Source: Halothiobacillus sp.
GTDB lineage: Bacteria; Pseudomonadota; Gammaproteobacteria; Halothiobacillales; Halothiobacillaceae
Assembly: GCA_023255735.1 (NCBI GenBank)
Contig: JAGDVP010000010.1
Span: forward strand, 62,001 to 126,000
Direction of reading: 5' to 3'
Length of the DNA stretch: 64,000 bases
Shown here: piece by piece, positions 55,273 to 64,000 of the stretch
How positions within the stretch are numbered: the first letter of the stretch is position 1
Layout of the letters: the number at the start of each line of letters is the position of its first letter
The notes under the pieces: generated by a model
What the model saw: only the letters and a program-made list of their open reading frames with translations
What the model was told of the DNA's origin: nothing
Database searches by the model: none
Made by a program: the position numbers and the translations under genes

Positions 55273-56349
55273 ATGAGTTTTGTCGATGTGCCTGCCAAAC
55301 CCCGCCCGCCCGCCCCGCTGCGCAATGCGGCCTTGCCTGCGTTTTGCACGCCTAGGGTGTTGCTCATTACCTTGCTGTTGGGCTTTGGCGTGGCCTTGCT
55401 TTTAGCCATTGCGCCGGGCGTGGCCGAAGACCGCTGGATGCGGCTTGGCACCACGGCGTGGTTTGTGGCTTGGGTGGTTTTAATCACCACGGGAGTGTTG
55501 TGCGGTCTGCAAAAGCCCTTATGCCGGCTGGCCTTGCCGTGGCTTTTGTTGGTGGTGCTGGCGGTGTTGCAAGCGGCGACCGCGCTCATCAGTGTGCTGG
55601 CGTATCAAACGCTAACGCAATTGGGTTGGGATCCTTTGGAGCGCGAAGGCGAGTTTTTAATCCACAATCAGGCCATCGCCTGGGTGGTGGGGTTGATGGG
55701 GATTTGGATTTTCTCGCTGCATTGGGCGAAAACGCGGCGGGTCACTGCGCAAACCAAAGCGGAATTAGATGCCTTGCACGCGCGAATTCGCCCGCACTTT
55801 TTGTTTAATAGTTTGAACACGGTGGCATCCTTGATTGCCACCAATCCCGAGGCGGCAGAATCGGCCGTATTGGATTTGGCCTCGGTATTTCGAGCCGCAC
55901 TGCATGCGGGGGATGTGGCGAGCTTAACCGACGAAATCGCCTTAAGTCAGCGCTATTTGGCTTTGGAGCAATGGCGGCTGGGTGAGCGGCTGGTTGTGGA
56001 TTGGGTGATGCCGCCCCCGCCCTTGCCGCCGATTACCCTGCCGATTTTAAGCTTGCAGCCATTAGTGGAAAATGCCGTGCGCTATGCCGCCGAGCGAAGC
56101 CAGCAGCCTTGCCCCATTCGCATTGAATGTGTGGTTGGGCGCAATGCCGTGAGTGTGCTGATTGAAAATCCGCTGATTGCATTATCCGAATTGCCGGTTA
56201 CCGGGGGCAATGGCATCTCATTACAGAATATCCGTGATCGTTTAACGCTGATGTTTGGCGAGCGCGCCAGTTTGCGGGCAGGCGAAATTGATGGCAAATA
56301 CCGGGTAAAACTCGTGCTGCCGTTAGATCATCTAGGCGGTGAGGCATGA
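55273..56349 (+). CDS. algZ: LytS-type sensor histidine kinase AlgZ/FimS-like
   Basis: The 358-residue protein has four N-terminal hydrophobic helices (about 30-150). The HisKA_7 segment HARIRPHFLFNSLNTVASLI follows (phospho-acceptor His near 180). The C-terminal ATPase region has LQPLVENAVRYA and GNGISLQNIRDRL. The pair with the following LytTR regulator, with argH adjacent, matches AlgZ-AlgR. In Pseudomonas AlgZR controls alginate and type IV pili. AAGGA precedes the ATG at 55273. Confidence 0.9.
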   Translation: MSFVDVPAKPRPPAPLRNAALPAFCTPRVLLITLLLGFGVALLLAIAPGVAEDRWMRLGTTAWFVAWVVLITTGVLCGLQKPLCRLALPWLLLVVLAVLQAATALISVLAYQTLTQLGWDPLEREGEFLIHNQAIAWVVGLMGIWIFSLHWAKTRRVTAQTKAELDALHARIRPHFLFNSLNTVASLIATNPEAAESAVLDLASVFRAALHAGDVASLTDEIALSQRYLALEQWRLGERLVVDWVMPPPPLPPITLPILSLQPLVENAVRYAAERSQQPCPIRIECVVGRNAVSVLIENPLIALSELPVTGGNGISLQNIRDRLTLMFGERASLRAGEIDGKYRVKLVLPLDHLGGEA

Positions 56350-57053
56350 AGGTTTTGCTGGTGGATGATGAGCCGCTGGCGCGCGCGCGGTTGCGACGAT
56401 TGCTTTTGGTGCATGCGGATATTGAGGTGATCGGCGAGGCGGGCAACGCCAAAGCGGCTGAACGAGCGCTTGCCGATGAGCCGGATCTGATTTTTTTGGA
56501 TATTGAAATGCCGGGCGAGTCGGGGCTCGCCTTCGCTGCCCGCTTGCGCGAGCGGGCTGTACCGCCGGCGATTATTTTCACTACCGCCCACCCGCAGCAT
56601 GCGCTGGATGCCTTTGCGAGCAGCCCGGTCGATTACCTGATGAAACCCATTGAGCCTGCGCGATTGGCTGCCGCCTTGGCGCGGGCACGTCAACCCACTC
56701 GCGCCCAGCAGGCCGAAGAACCCAAACTCAGTATTCAAATTGGGCGCCAATTGCGGTTGATTCCGCTGGCGGACATGGTGGCGGCGGTGAGTGAGGATAA
56801 ATACACCCGGTTTATTTTTTGCGGCGGCGAGGCGATTGTGGATTTGAGCTTAAAAGAGCTTGAAGCCCAATTTGGCGATCGGTTGCTGCGGATTCACCGG
56901 CACGCGGTGATTCTGCGCGCGCGGCTACAGGGCGTGTTAAGTAATGGCAAGGGGGCGCATTTTGCTGAAGTTGATGGGTTGGCCGCGCCGCTTGAAATAA
57001 GCCGTCGGGCGTTGCCCCAAGTGCGGGCGGCTTTGGGCTTGAGCGGTTTTTAA
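56346..57053 (+). CDS. algR: LytTR-family response regulator AlgR-like
   Basis: The 235-residue regulator has a receiver domain (1-118) with phospho-acceptor D52 in [11 protein letters not shown] and the conserved lysine in [11 protein letters not shown]. The LytTR DNA-binding domain (about 130-230) contains [16 protein letters not shown] and [14 protein letters not shown]. It overlaps algZ by 4 bases. It ends tail-to-tail with ispH, overlapping by 4 bases. Confidence 0.92.
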   Translation: MKVLLVDDEPLARARLRRLLLVHADIEVIGEAGNAKAAERALADEPDLIFLDIEMPGESGLAFAARLRERAVPPAIIFTTAHPQHALDAFASSPVDYLMKPIEPARLAAALARARQPTRAQQAEEPKLSIQIGRQLRLIPLADMVAAVSEDKYTRFIFCGGEAIVDLSLKELEAQFGDRLLRIHRHAVILRARLQGVLSNGKGAHFAEVDGLAAPLEISRRALPQVRAALGLSGF

Positions 57054-58033
57054 GATTCTACGCTGGCTGAATCGGCGCGCAGAGATTTGGGCAGGGCAAA
57101 CACCATGTGCTCCACGATGTGGGGGGCGGTTTCTTCTAGGCGGGCATTAAAGCGGGTTTGAAGGTGGTTTAACACCGCTTGTACCAGTACCTCGGGCGCG
57201 GAGGCGCCGGCTGTGACCCCCACGCGGGTGCAGTGCACAAACCAGTCATCACTGATGTCTTCTGCGCCATCAATGAGATAGGCGGCTATGCCGGCTTGCT
57301 CGGCAATTTCACGCAGGCGGTTTGAGTTGGAGCTGGTTTTTGAGCCCACCACTAAAATCAGATCACAGGTTTGAGTGAGCGCGCGCACCGCATCTTGGCG
57401 ATTTTGGGTGGCGTAGCAAATATCATCTTTTTTGGGGCCTTCAATGGCGGGAAACCGAGCTTTCAGCGCGGCAATCAGGGTTTGGGTTTCATCCACCGAG
57501 AGCGTGGTTTGGGTGGAATACGCAAGGCCATTGGGGTTGTCGATACATAATCCCGCGACATCACTCATGCGCTCAATGAGATGGATTTTGCCGCCAAAAC
57601 GCGCATCAAAATGCCCCATGGTGCCTTCCACCTCAGGGTGGCCGGCGTGGCCAATCAGCACCACATCGCGCCCTAAGCGGGCATGGCGCTCCACCTCTAA
57701 ATGCACTTTGGTGACCAGTGGGCAGGTGGCATCAAAAATGCGCAGGCCGCGTGCGGTAGCGGTTTCTTCAATGGCGCGCGATACCCCATGGGCGGAAAAA
57801 ATCAAGGTGGCTTCATCGGGCACCTCGCTTAAGTCCTCGATGAAAATCGCGCCTTTTTGTTTGAGGTTTTCAACGATAAAGCGGTTATGCACAATTTCAT
57901 GCCGCACAAAAATGGGCGCGCCGAATAATTCCAATGCGCGATCGACAATCTCAACGGCTCGATCCACCCCGGCACAAAAGCCACGTGGGTTGGCAAGCTG
58001 GATTTTCATATCGGGTTGGGCTGGGTGGGTCAT
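57050..58033 (-). CDS. ispH: 4-hydroxy-3-methylbut-2-enyl diphosphate reductase
   Basis: IspH makes isopentenyl and dimethylallyl diphosphate from HMBPP with a [4Fe-4S] cluster. The 327-residue product has the three cluster cysteines in [10 protein letters not shown] (C20), DATCPLV and ICYATQNRQ. It also has [21 protein letters not shown] and [13 protein letters not shown]. The start overlaps the fkpB stop (ATGA); a second ATG eight codons in gives a more usual N-terminus. Confidence 0.97.
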   Translation of the reverse strand: MTHPAQPDMKIQLANPRGFCAGVDRAVEIVDRALELFGAPIFVRHEIVHNRFIVENLKQKGAIFIEDLSEVPDEATLIFSAHGVSRAIEETATARGLRIFDATCPLVTKVHLEVERHARLGRDVVLIGHAGHPEVEGTMGHFDARFGGKIHLIERMSDVAGLCIDNPNGLAYSTQTTLSVDETQTLIAALKARFPAIEGPKKDDICYATQNRQDAVRALTQTCDLILVVGSKTSSNSNRLREIAEQAGIAAYLIDGAEDISDDWFVHCTRVGVTAGASAPEVLVQAVLNHLQTRFNARLEETAPHIVEHMVFALPKSLRADSASVES

Positions 58034-58482
58034 GCTGCTGCCTTTTGGCCATTAATGGCGAGAATGTGCACAATAAATTGGATATTTATGCCGGCCAGGG
58101 GATGGTTGAAATCCACGACTAGGGTTTCCTCGTTGATCGCCCGCAGCGTGCCGGCGATGGCATCGCCATTGGGCAAATTAAATTCCACCACATCATTAAG
58201 CTTAAGCGCGAGATGATCCGGCACCTCGCGGCGGGCGAGCTCGTGAATCATCTCGGGATCGGGCGTACCAAAGGCATATTCCGGGGTGAGCAGCAGGCGG
58301 GTGTGCTCGCCCAGCGCCAAGCCAATCAGCGCTTCTTCCAAGCGGGGCTCAAAGCTGCCATCACCCAGCACAAAAGTCAAAGGCTCAGCCTCAAAACTGC
58401 TATCCACCAAGCGATCATCGGGCAAGCGCAGCGCGTAATGCAGGGTAATGGTATCGCCACGGGCAATGCGCGGAATGGTCAT
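58030..58482 (-). CDS. fkpB: FKBP-type peptidyl-prolyl isomerase, SlpA/FkpB-like
   Basis: The 150-residue product has the short FKBP domain with an inserted flap. Motifs are [59 protein letters not shown] and [19 protein letters not shown]. It assists protein folding in the cytoplasm. I choose the ATG at 58482, ten bases after lspA. The ileS-lspA-fkpB-ispH order is standard in Gammaproteobacteria. Confidence 0.93.
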   Translation of the reverse strand: MTIPRIARGDTITLHYALRLPDDRLVDSSFEAEPLTFVLGDGSFEPRLEEALIGLALGEHTRLLLTPEYAFGTPDPEMIHELARREVPDHLALKLNDVVEFNLPNGDAIAGTLRAINEETLVVDFNHPLAGINIQFIVHILAINGQKAAA

Positions 58483-58492
58483 GGTTTTTGAT

Positions 58493-59056
58493 TCATGGTT
58501 GATTGGGTTCGGCGGGACGCGGGGCGGGCTTTGGCGCTGGCACGAGCTCAACCATCAACAATAAAATAACCCCTAGCGTGATGGCGCTATCGGCGATATT
58601 AAACGCCGGCCAGTGATACCCCGCCGCGTGAAAATCTAAAAAATCCACCACATAGCCCAAGTTCAGCCGGTCGATTAAATTACCGAGCGCGCCGCCAATA
58701 ATGAGCGCAATGGCCACTTTCACCCACAGGGTGCGCCGAGGCACGCAGTTGGCTTTCGTGCGGCGCGGAATCCGCAGCAACCACACCAGCAGCCCGAAGG
58801 CCACCAGCCCGGCCAGGACGGCAAAGCCCCAGCGTTGCCAGCCGCCGGAATTGGCCAGAAACGAAAACGCGGCGCCGTGGTTATGCAATAAGGTGAGGTT
58901 AAAAAACCCGGTGATCGGCAGCGCGGTGGCGTAGTGCAGATAAGTGGATGCCGCCCATTTGCTGGCGGCATCGGCGGCAATAACGACGAGAGAAAGCAAA
59001 AGCCAAGACAGATTGCCCCAATACAGCCGACCGGGTTTGAATGCGGTGTGGCTCAT
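58493..59056 (-). CDS. lspA: Lipoprotein signal peptidase
   Basis: LspA cleaves prolipoprotein signal peptides after lipidation. The 187-residue protein has four membrane helices, [13 protein letters not shown] at the first, and [12 protein letters not shown]. The catalytic aspartates lie in [22 protein letters not shown] and [12 protein letters not shown] Pro-rich tail follows. Its start overlaps the ileS stop. Confidence 0.96.
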   Translation of the reverse strand: MSHTAFKPGRLYWGNLSWLLLSLVVIAADAASKWAASTYLHYATALPITGFFNLTLLHNHGAAFSFLANSGGWQRWGFAVLAGLVAFGLLVWLLRIPRRTKANCVPRRTLWVKVAIALIIGGALGNLIDRLNLGYVVDFLDFHAAGYHWPAFNIADSAITLGVILLLMVELVPAPKPAPRPAEPNQP

Positions 59057-61869
59057 GCAAAGCTCCGGGTTTCGCCCGCGCCATCAATATTCTCGATGCA
59101 GCGTCCGCACAGGGTAGGATGCGCGGCATGGCTGCCCACATCGGCTTGTTGATGCCAGCAGCGCTCGCACTTAGGCGCGGTGCAGGCGGCAATGTGCACG
59201 GCAAGCGCCTCGCCGGTGGGCAGGGTTTCGGTTGTCAGATCGGCAGGTTTTTCGATAAGCGGGCGCAGGTGCAGTTCCGAGACAATCAGCACAAAGCGCA
59301 GCTCTTCAAAAATCGGTTTGAGAAACTCAGCCAAAGCGGCATCCCCGTAGAGGGTGACGGTGGCGCTTAAATTGGCTTTGATGAGTTTTTCGTTGCGGGC
59401 GGCCTCGCAATGGCGATTAACCGCGTCGCGCAGGCTAATGATTTTGGCCCAAAAGGCGCGTTGCTCATCCCTAAGTAACGGCTGCAAATCGGTGGTGTGG
59501 GTGGCTAAAAATACCGAGGCGGCGCGCGGTTCGGCTAGGGCGGGCAAATGCGCCCAAAGCTCATCGGCGGTAAATGAAATAATGGGTGCCATCCAGCGGG
59601 TGAGCGCTTCAATGACGCGCCACATCACGGTTTGCGCCGAGCGCCGCATGGGGGCGTTCCTCTGGCCGGTGTAGATGCGGTCTTTCACAATATCTAAATA
59701 AAACGCGCCCAATTCAATCGAGCAGAAATGATGCACGCGGGCAACCAAACTATGAAAATCATAGGCTTCATAGTCAGCGAGCACGGCTTGATGCAGGTGG
59801 GCGGCGTGATCGGCGAGCCAAGCATCTAGCGGCAGTAATTGCTCATCGGGCAGGCAATCAGTGGCGGGGTTAAAGTCGTTAATGTTGGCGAGCAAATACC
59901 GCGCGGTGTTGCGAATGCGCCGGTAGGCATCGCCTGCGCGTTGCAAAATTTCATCGGAGACGGTCATCTCGCCGGAAAAATCGGTCGAGGCGACCCACAG
60001 GCGCAAGACATCCGCGCCCATTTTGTCGATGACTTTTTGCGGCGCAATCACGTTGCCTTGAGATTTAGACATTTTGCGCCCCTGCGCATCCACTGTAAAA
60101 CCGTGGGTGAGCACAGCGCGATAGGGCGCGGCTTCTTTTAAGGCCACACTGGTGAGCAAGGAGGATTGAAACCAGCCGCGATGCTGATCGGAGCCTTCTA
60201 AATACAAATCAGCCGGCCATTCAAGCTCAGGGCGGCGCGCGAGCACGGCGGCGTGGGTGACGCCGGAATCAAACCATACATCCAGCGTGTCGGTGACTTT
60301 CTCATAGTGTTTCGCATCCGCGCCGAGCAAGGTGCCGGGCGCTAATTCAAACCACGCATCAATGCCTTTTTTCTCAATGAGTTTGGCTACTTCTTCAATC
60401 AGGCGCGGGGTATCGGGGTGCGGCTCGCCGGTGGCTTTATCCACGAACAACGCCATGGGTACGCCCCACGTGCGTTGGCGAGAAATACACCAATCGGGGC
60501 GATTTTCGATCATGCCGGCAATGCGGGCGCGCCCCCAATCGGGTACGAAATTCACCGTGTCAATCGCGGCCATCGCCTGCTCGCGCAAAAGGTTTTGCTC
60601 CATCGAAATAAACCATTGCCCGGTGGCGCGGAAAATCAATGGGGTTTTGTGCCGCCAGCAATGCGGGTAGCTGTGGGTAAAGCGGCTGTGCGCCAGCAAG
60701 GCGCCGGATTCACGCAGCGCCTCCAAAATTTTAGCGCCGCCGTCTTTGAGGTTCATGCCACCGACCAGTGGTGTTTCAGGCAGAAAATGGCCACTGCCAT
60801 CAACGGGGTTATCTACCGGCAAGCCATACCGAAGGCCGACTTTAAAGTCATCCTCGCCATGCGCGGGGGCGGTGTGCACAGCGCCGGTGCCGGCATCAAC
60901 CGTGACATGCTCGCCTAAAATAACCAGCACTTGGCGGTTGATCAACGGATGCTGCAGATGGATACCTTCAAGCTCCGCGCCCGGGGTGCGCCCCAGCACG
61001 GTGCCGGCCAGTTTCATGCGTGCTAAGGCCGATTCAAACAGCGCTTCGGCCAAAATCAGGCGGCGGCCGTCGGCTAATTCAACCAACACATAGGTAAGCT
61101 CGGGGTTGAGCGCCACCGCTTGGTTGGCGGGCAGTGTCCAGGGGGTGGTTGTCCATATAACCACTGCCACCGACGCTAGGCTGTCAAGGCCAAAGGCGCG
61201 ATGCACGGCTTGCGCATCGACCGCCATGAATGCCACATCGATTTGATCGGATTGCTTATCTTGATATTCAACTTCCGCCTCGGCCAACGCCGAACCACAA
61301 TCGATACACCAATGCACGGGCTTTTCCCCCCGATGCAAATGCCCGCGCGCAATAATGCCGCCGAGGGCGCGCACAATATCGGCCTCGGTCGCATAATCCA
61401 TGGTTTTATACGGGTGATCCCAATCGCCAATTACGCCTAACCGCTTGAAATCTGCCATTTGGCGCTCGATTTGGCTTTGCGCATACACACGGCAAGCGGC
61501 GCGAAATTCCGCCGCCGAAAGCTTAACCCCGGGTTTGCCGTGCTCGCGCTCAACCATAAGCTCAATGGGCAAGCCATGACAATCCCACCCCGGCACATAG
61601 GGCGCATCAAAGCCCGCAAGCTGCTTGGATTTAACGATAATGTCTTTCAACACTTTATTCACCGCATGACCAATGTGAATATCGCCATTAGCATAGGGCG
61701 GGCCATCATGCAGAATGAATTTTGGCCGCCCCGCACTGGCCGCACGAATGGCGCGGTATAAATCGTGTTCCTGCCATTGGCTTAAACGCGCAGGCTCGCG
61801 CTTGGGCAAATCGCCGCGCATCGGAAAAGACGTGTCGGGCAGGTTAAGCGTTGATTTGTAATCAGTCAC
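59053..61869 (-). CDS. ileS: Isoleucyl-tRNA synthetase
   Basis: IleRS charges tRNA-Ile. The product is 938 residues, the same as in E. coli, when started at the GTG at 61869; the frame extends to 61920. It has HIGH (65-68), the editing-domain [19 protein letters not shown] in [10 protein letters not shown], and a C-terminal zinc finger CERCW with CGRC. No strong ribosome binding site precedes the GTG, so the start is the least certain part. ribF is not found upstream; instead a divergent collagen-like gene lies there. Confidence 0.97.
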   Translation of the reverse strand: MTDYKSTLNLPDTSFPMRGDLPKREPARLSQWQEHDLYRAIRAASAGRPKFILHDGPPYANGDIHIGHAVNKVLKDIIVKSKQLAGFDAPYVPGWDCHGLPIELMVEREHGKPGVKLSAAEFRAACRVYAQSQIERQMADFKRLGVIGDWDHPYKTMDYATEADIVRALGGIIARGHLHRGEKPVHWCIDCGSALAEAEVEYQDKQSDQIDVAFMAVDAQAVHRAFGLDSLASVAVVIWTTTPWTLPANQAVALNPELTYVLVELADGRRLILAEALFESALARMKLAGTVLGRTPGAELEGIHLQHPLINRQVLVILGEHVTVDAGTGAVHTAPAHGEDDFKVGLRYGLPVDNPVDGSGHFLPETPLVGGMNLKDGGAKILEALRESGALLAHSRFTHSYPHCWRHKTPLIFRATGQWFISMEQNLLREQAMAAIDTVNFVPDWGRARIAGMIENRPDWCISRQRTWGVPMALFVDKATGEPHPDTPRLIEEVAKLIEKKGIDAWFELAPGTLLGADAKHYEKVTDTLDVWFDSGVTHAAVLARRPELEWPADLYLEGSDQHRGWFQSSLLTSVALKEAAPYRAVLTHGFTVDAQGRKMSKSQGNVIAPQKVIDKMGADVLRLWVASTDFSGEMTVSDEILQRAGDAYRRIRNTARYLLANINDFNPATDCLPDEQLLPLDAWLADHAAHLHQAVLADYEAYDFHSLVARVHHFCSIELGAFYLDIVKDRIYTGQRNAPMRRSAQTVMWRVIEALTRWMAPIISFTADELWAHLPALAEPRAASVFLATHTTDLQPLLRDEQRAFWAKIISLRDAVNRHCEAARNEKLIKANLSATVTLYGDAALAEFLKPIFEELRFVLIVSELHLRPLIEKPADLTTETLPTGEALAVHIAACTAPKCERCWHQQADVGSHAAHPTLCGRCIENIDGAGETRSFA

Positions 61870-62091
61870 AGAGAAATCGCCGAATAAAATTAAAGTGGAA
61901 AATAGGCCGCATTGTAGCAAGACTCGCCCAAGCTGCGGCGGTTTGTTCTATGGCTTTATTGCTTGGCGCATCGATGTATCGTTCAAGATTATTGGTAGGC
62001 ATAGGCTTGGTAAATAATAAGCTTAAATTTATAAATGCAGCTGATATGCCAGAAGAAAATCCAGCATGAATTTCAAACCTCAAATGATAAG

Positions 62092-63159
62092 ATGCTGATA
62101 AATATTATTTTTAAGTGGTTTGATTTGATTGTTTGCAAAAGGAGTTGTGGTCATGAAGTTATCGCGTTTTTCGTCACGGGCGTATTTTTACTGAATTTTG
62201 CGGCACTCAATCCGGCACTGGCAGCTACTGCGCCGGTAAATATTTCAGGCTCGCTTTTCAATAAACAATTAGGCGCGGCGCAAACCGGTGTTGTGAACGT
62301 TGTGTTCACGGTTTATAGCACTGCGCAGCCGGGCGCCAGTGTTTTATGGTCGCAAACACTGCCTGTCACTTTTGCTGATGGTCGCTTTAATGTCACTTTG
62401 GGGAATAATCCCGCCAATCCTTTGCCAGATAACCTTGATATTCGCACGGCGGTTGTCGGCGTTCAGATCGGCGCCGATGCGGAACTAAGCCCACGGTTAT
62501 CGTTGATACCGCCTTATGTCAATTCAGCGAATACCGTAACGGGCGACATTACCCCGACCAGTATTGGCATTCGCACAGCGATGGGTGTGGTGCCCATCAT
62601 TGATGCGGCGGGTAACTGGGTGGGTTCGACGGCCGGGCTGCAAGGCGCGGCAGGCCCGGCAGGTCCCGCTGGTGCGGTAGGTGCGGTAGGTCCGGCAGGT
62701 GCGGTGGGTCCGGCAGGTCCCGCTGGTGCGGTGGGTCCGGTGGGTCCTGCTGGTCCTATAGGGGCGCAGGGTGTGCCTGGGCAAGATGGCGCTCCCGGTG
62801 CGACCGGTCCTCAAGGGCCTGCCGGCGTCATGGGGCCTGCAGGCCCCCAAGGCCCTGCCGGGAATTCTTTGCTTTCAAGTTATTACGGTACGAATACCGG
62901 TAACGGTGCGGCGTCCAATGGTGCCGAATGTACGCTGGGCGAAATGCAGCTTTATGCCAATGTAGGGCCGGGTAATGGCGTGCCTGCCAATGGGCAATTA
63001 TTGCCGATAGCGCAAAATACCGCCTTGTTCTCACTCCTTGGAACCACCTATGGTGGCGATGGGAGGAGCACCTTTGCCTTGCCCGACATGCGTGCGGTTA
63101 CACCCAATAATATGACTTGGTTTATTTGCGACCAAGGCATATTCCCATCCAGGCGGTGA
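62092..63159 (+). CDS. Secreted collagen-like protein with phage tail-collar domain
   Basis: The 355-residue frame has a hydrophobic signal-like stretch ending in [10 protein letters not shown] beta-rich domain ([27 protein letters not shown]) follows. Next is a Gly-X-Y collagen-like stretch of about 24 triplets, then a C-terminal tail-collar domain ([51 protein letters not shown]). It is probably a surface or trimeric adhesin-like protein. The best start signal, AAGGAG plus ATG at 62153, is one frame off. It would produce [13 protein letters not shown] then stop, so the gene may be frameshifted at 62185-62189. The ATG at 62092 is kept as a fallback. Confidence 0.65.
   Translation: MLINIIFKWFDLIVCKRSCGHEVIAFFVTGVFLLNFAALNPALAATAPVNISGSLFNKQLGAAQTGVVNVVFTVYSTAQPGASVLWSQTLPVTFADGRFNVTLGNNPANPLPDNLDIRTAVVGVQIGADAELSPRLSLIPPYVNSANTVTGDITPTSIGIRTAMGVVPIIDAAGNWVGSTAGLQGAAGPAGPAGAVGAVGPAGAVGPAGPAGAVGPVGPAGPIGAQGVPGQDGAPGATGPQGPAGVMGPAGPQGPAGNSLLSSYYGTNTGNGAASNGAECTLGEMQLYANVGPGNGVPANGQLLPIAQNTALFSLLGTTYGGDGRSTFALPDMRAVTPNNMTWFICDQGIFPSRR
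62638..62865 (+). repeat. Collagen-like Gly-X-Y coding repeat
   Basis: Imperfect 9- and 18-base units of the type GGTCCGGCAGGTGCGGTG encode GPAGAV-like triplets. The first half is nearly identical repeats and the second half is more diverged. Such arrays are prone to length change. Confidence 0.8.
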
Positions 63160-63165
63160 TTAGGT

Positions 63166-63498
63166 ATGAATAATACAAATACATTGGGCAGTCGATCATG
63201 CGTTTCATTGGGGCTTAAGGCTTTAAGCTTTGGGGCTTTTTTGCTCTTGGGTGGTTGCGGCGGGGGTGGTGGCTCTGCCCCTGTGGCTTCTGCGCCAACG
63301 CCCGCCCCTGTGCCTTCCGCGCCGCAGCCAAGCACGGCTGCAAATTACGTTTTAACCCTCACCAGCATTGGGCAGGCGCAAAGTGATTCGGCTTTGTTTC
63401 AAGCTAATCTGGCTCCGCCCCCAGTCAATCAAACGGCGGTTTCAAACGGTTATGTGCTCACGCTGGATTCGACCGAAGCTGTCGCCAATTCCCCGTGA
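63166..63498 (+). CDS. Small putative lipoprotein
   Basis: The 110-residue product has a signal peptide ending in the lipobox LLGGC (Cys near 29) followed by five glycines and a Pro/Ala-rich linker. A short Ser/Thr/Val-rich region follows. I do not recognise a family. It starts 6 bases after the collagen-like gene, so the two may be cotranscribed and act together at the surface. Confidence 0.65.
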   Translation: MNNTNTLGSRSCVSLGLKALSFGAFLLLGGCGGGGGSAPVASAPTPAPVPSAPQPSTAANYVLTLTSIGQAQSDSALFQANLAPPPVNQTAVSNGYVLTLDSTEAVANSP

Positions 63499-63525
63499 TT
63501 ATTGATTTTACGTTGTCGCCACGTC

Positions 63526-64000
63526 ATGCGCGTTTTGCTCAGCCCTGATAGTTTTAAGGGGAGTTTATCTGCCGAGGCGGTGGCGCGGGCGATGGCGGTG
63601 GGCGTGCGTCGGGTTGATCCGAACGCGGGCATTGATTTGCTTCCGATGGCGGATGGGGGCGAGGGGTCGGCGCAATTGCTTACCCGCGCGCTGGGCGGGT
63701 CATGGCGCGCGTTGTGGGTGAACGGCGCCGATGGCACGGCGGTTTGCGCCGGCGTGGGCTGGATTGGCGCAAAAAACATGGCGGTGCTGGATGTGGCCAG
63801 CGTGTGCGGGTTGAATCAAATTGCGCCCGATCAGCGGGATGTGTGGCGGTTTGACACGCGCGGGGTGGGCGAGTTGATTCGGGCGGCGCTGGATTGGGGC
63901 GCCCAAACGCTGCTTATTGGGCTGGGGGGCAGTGGCACGAACGATGCGGGGGCGGGCTTGCTGTTTGCTTTGGGGGCGGTGTTTTTTGATGCAGAAAGCC
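63526..64000 (+). CDS. Glycerate 2-kinase, partial
   Basis: The frame is open to the window edge (158 codons seen of about 380). It carries the family motifs LLSPDSFKGSLSA at the start, LPMADGGEGSA, RFDTRGVGELI and LIGLGGSGTNDAGAG. GarK/GlxK-type kinases phosphorylate D-glycerate to 2-phosphoglycerate. No strong ribosome binding site is visible. Confidence 0.92.
   Translation, partial: MRVLLSPDSFKGSLSAEAVARAMAVGVRRVDPNAGIDLLPMADGGEGSAQLLTRALGGSWRALWVNGADGTAVCAGVGWIGAKNMAVLDVASVCGLNQIAPDQRDVWRFDTRGVGELIRAALDWGAQTLLIGLGGSGTNDAGAGLLFALGAVFFDAES

Noticed and set aside
62638-62865. The Gly-X-Y coding repeat as a CRISPR or satellite.
   Set aside because: It stays in frame, encodes collagen triplets and has no spacer structure.

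Overview
The window is a densely coded bacterial chromosome segment with moderate-to-high GC. Several gene orders are typical of Gammaproteobacteria: iscR / ndk-rlmN-pilW-rodZ-ispG; trmJ-cysE-iscR beside suhB; queA-tgt-yajC-secD-secF; hemC-hemD-hemX-hemY; argH beside algZ-algR; ileS-lspA-fkpB-ispH. System II cytochrome c maturation (resB/ccsA beside cytochrome c4) and a perfect GacA operator fit a respiratory, possibly chemolithotrophic gammaproteobacterium. No rRNA, tRNA, CRISPR array, transposase or prophage was seen, so the genus is left open.

Layout. 1-8.3 kb: isoprenoid, cell-shape, pilus, RNA-modification and Fe-S regulator genes on the minus strand, then suhB on plus. The isc biogenesis operon normally found between iscR and ndk is absent. 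8.3-14 kb: Sec accessory and queuosine genes. 14.0-14.6 kb: a gene-free stretch that, read on the minus strand, is a series of small hairpins exposing AGGA/GGA in the loops, preceded by a perfect TGTAAG-N6-CTTACA GacA operator. I read it as a CsrB/RsmZ-family RNA. 14.6-25.4 kb: an esterase, rsmB, lptM-lysA, a peroxiredoxin-glutaredoxin fusion with glutathione reductase, metR, a heme-binding membrane diguanylate cyclase and engB. 25.7-33.2 kb: cytochrome c4, resB-ccsA, dsbA, a nuclease-family protein and a second diguanylate cyclase. 33.2-37.5 kb: hemCDXY.

37.6-46.7 kb: a Tat-type thioredoxin, then tonB-exbD-exbB divergent from a six-gene overlapping operon: TonB-dependent receptor, binding protein, luciferase-like oxidoreductase, FecCD-type permease, ATPase and ModD. 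I infer an outer-membrane-to-cytoplasm uptake route for a molybdenum/tungsten species or its chelate. 46.8-50.2 kb: an ECF sigma factor and anti-sigma factor, a 75-residue secreted two-cysteine precursor, a DUF692 (MNIO) enzyme and a DUF2063 partner. This is a bufferin/HvfA-type RiPP locus with a precursor unlike those I know. The sigma gene and the precursor gene share the same promoter-like motif at identical spacing (TTGCA-N17-TGCGTAT), suggesting one regulon.

50.3-62 kb: radC, ung, pdxH, an esterase, a DUF4282 protein, argH, algZ-algR, and ispH-fkpB-lspA-ileS. 62-64 kb: a secreted collagen-like protein with a phage-tail-collar end and a possible frameshift at its signal peptide, a small lipoprotein and a truncated glycerate kinase.

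The strongest leads are the CsrB-like RNA with its GacA operator, the sigma-controlled MNIO RiPP locus, and the TonB/ABC/ModD uptake island. A CsrA-like site over the ribosome binding site of a diguanylate cyclase gene may tie the first of these to c-di-GMP control.
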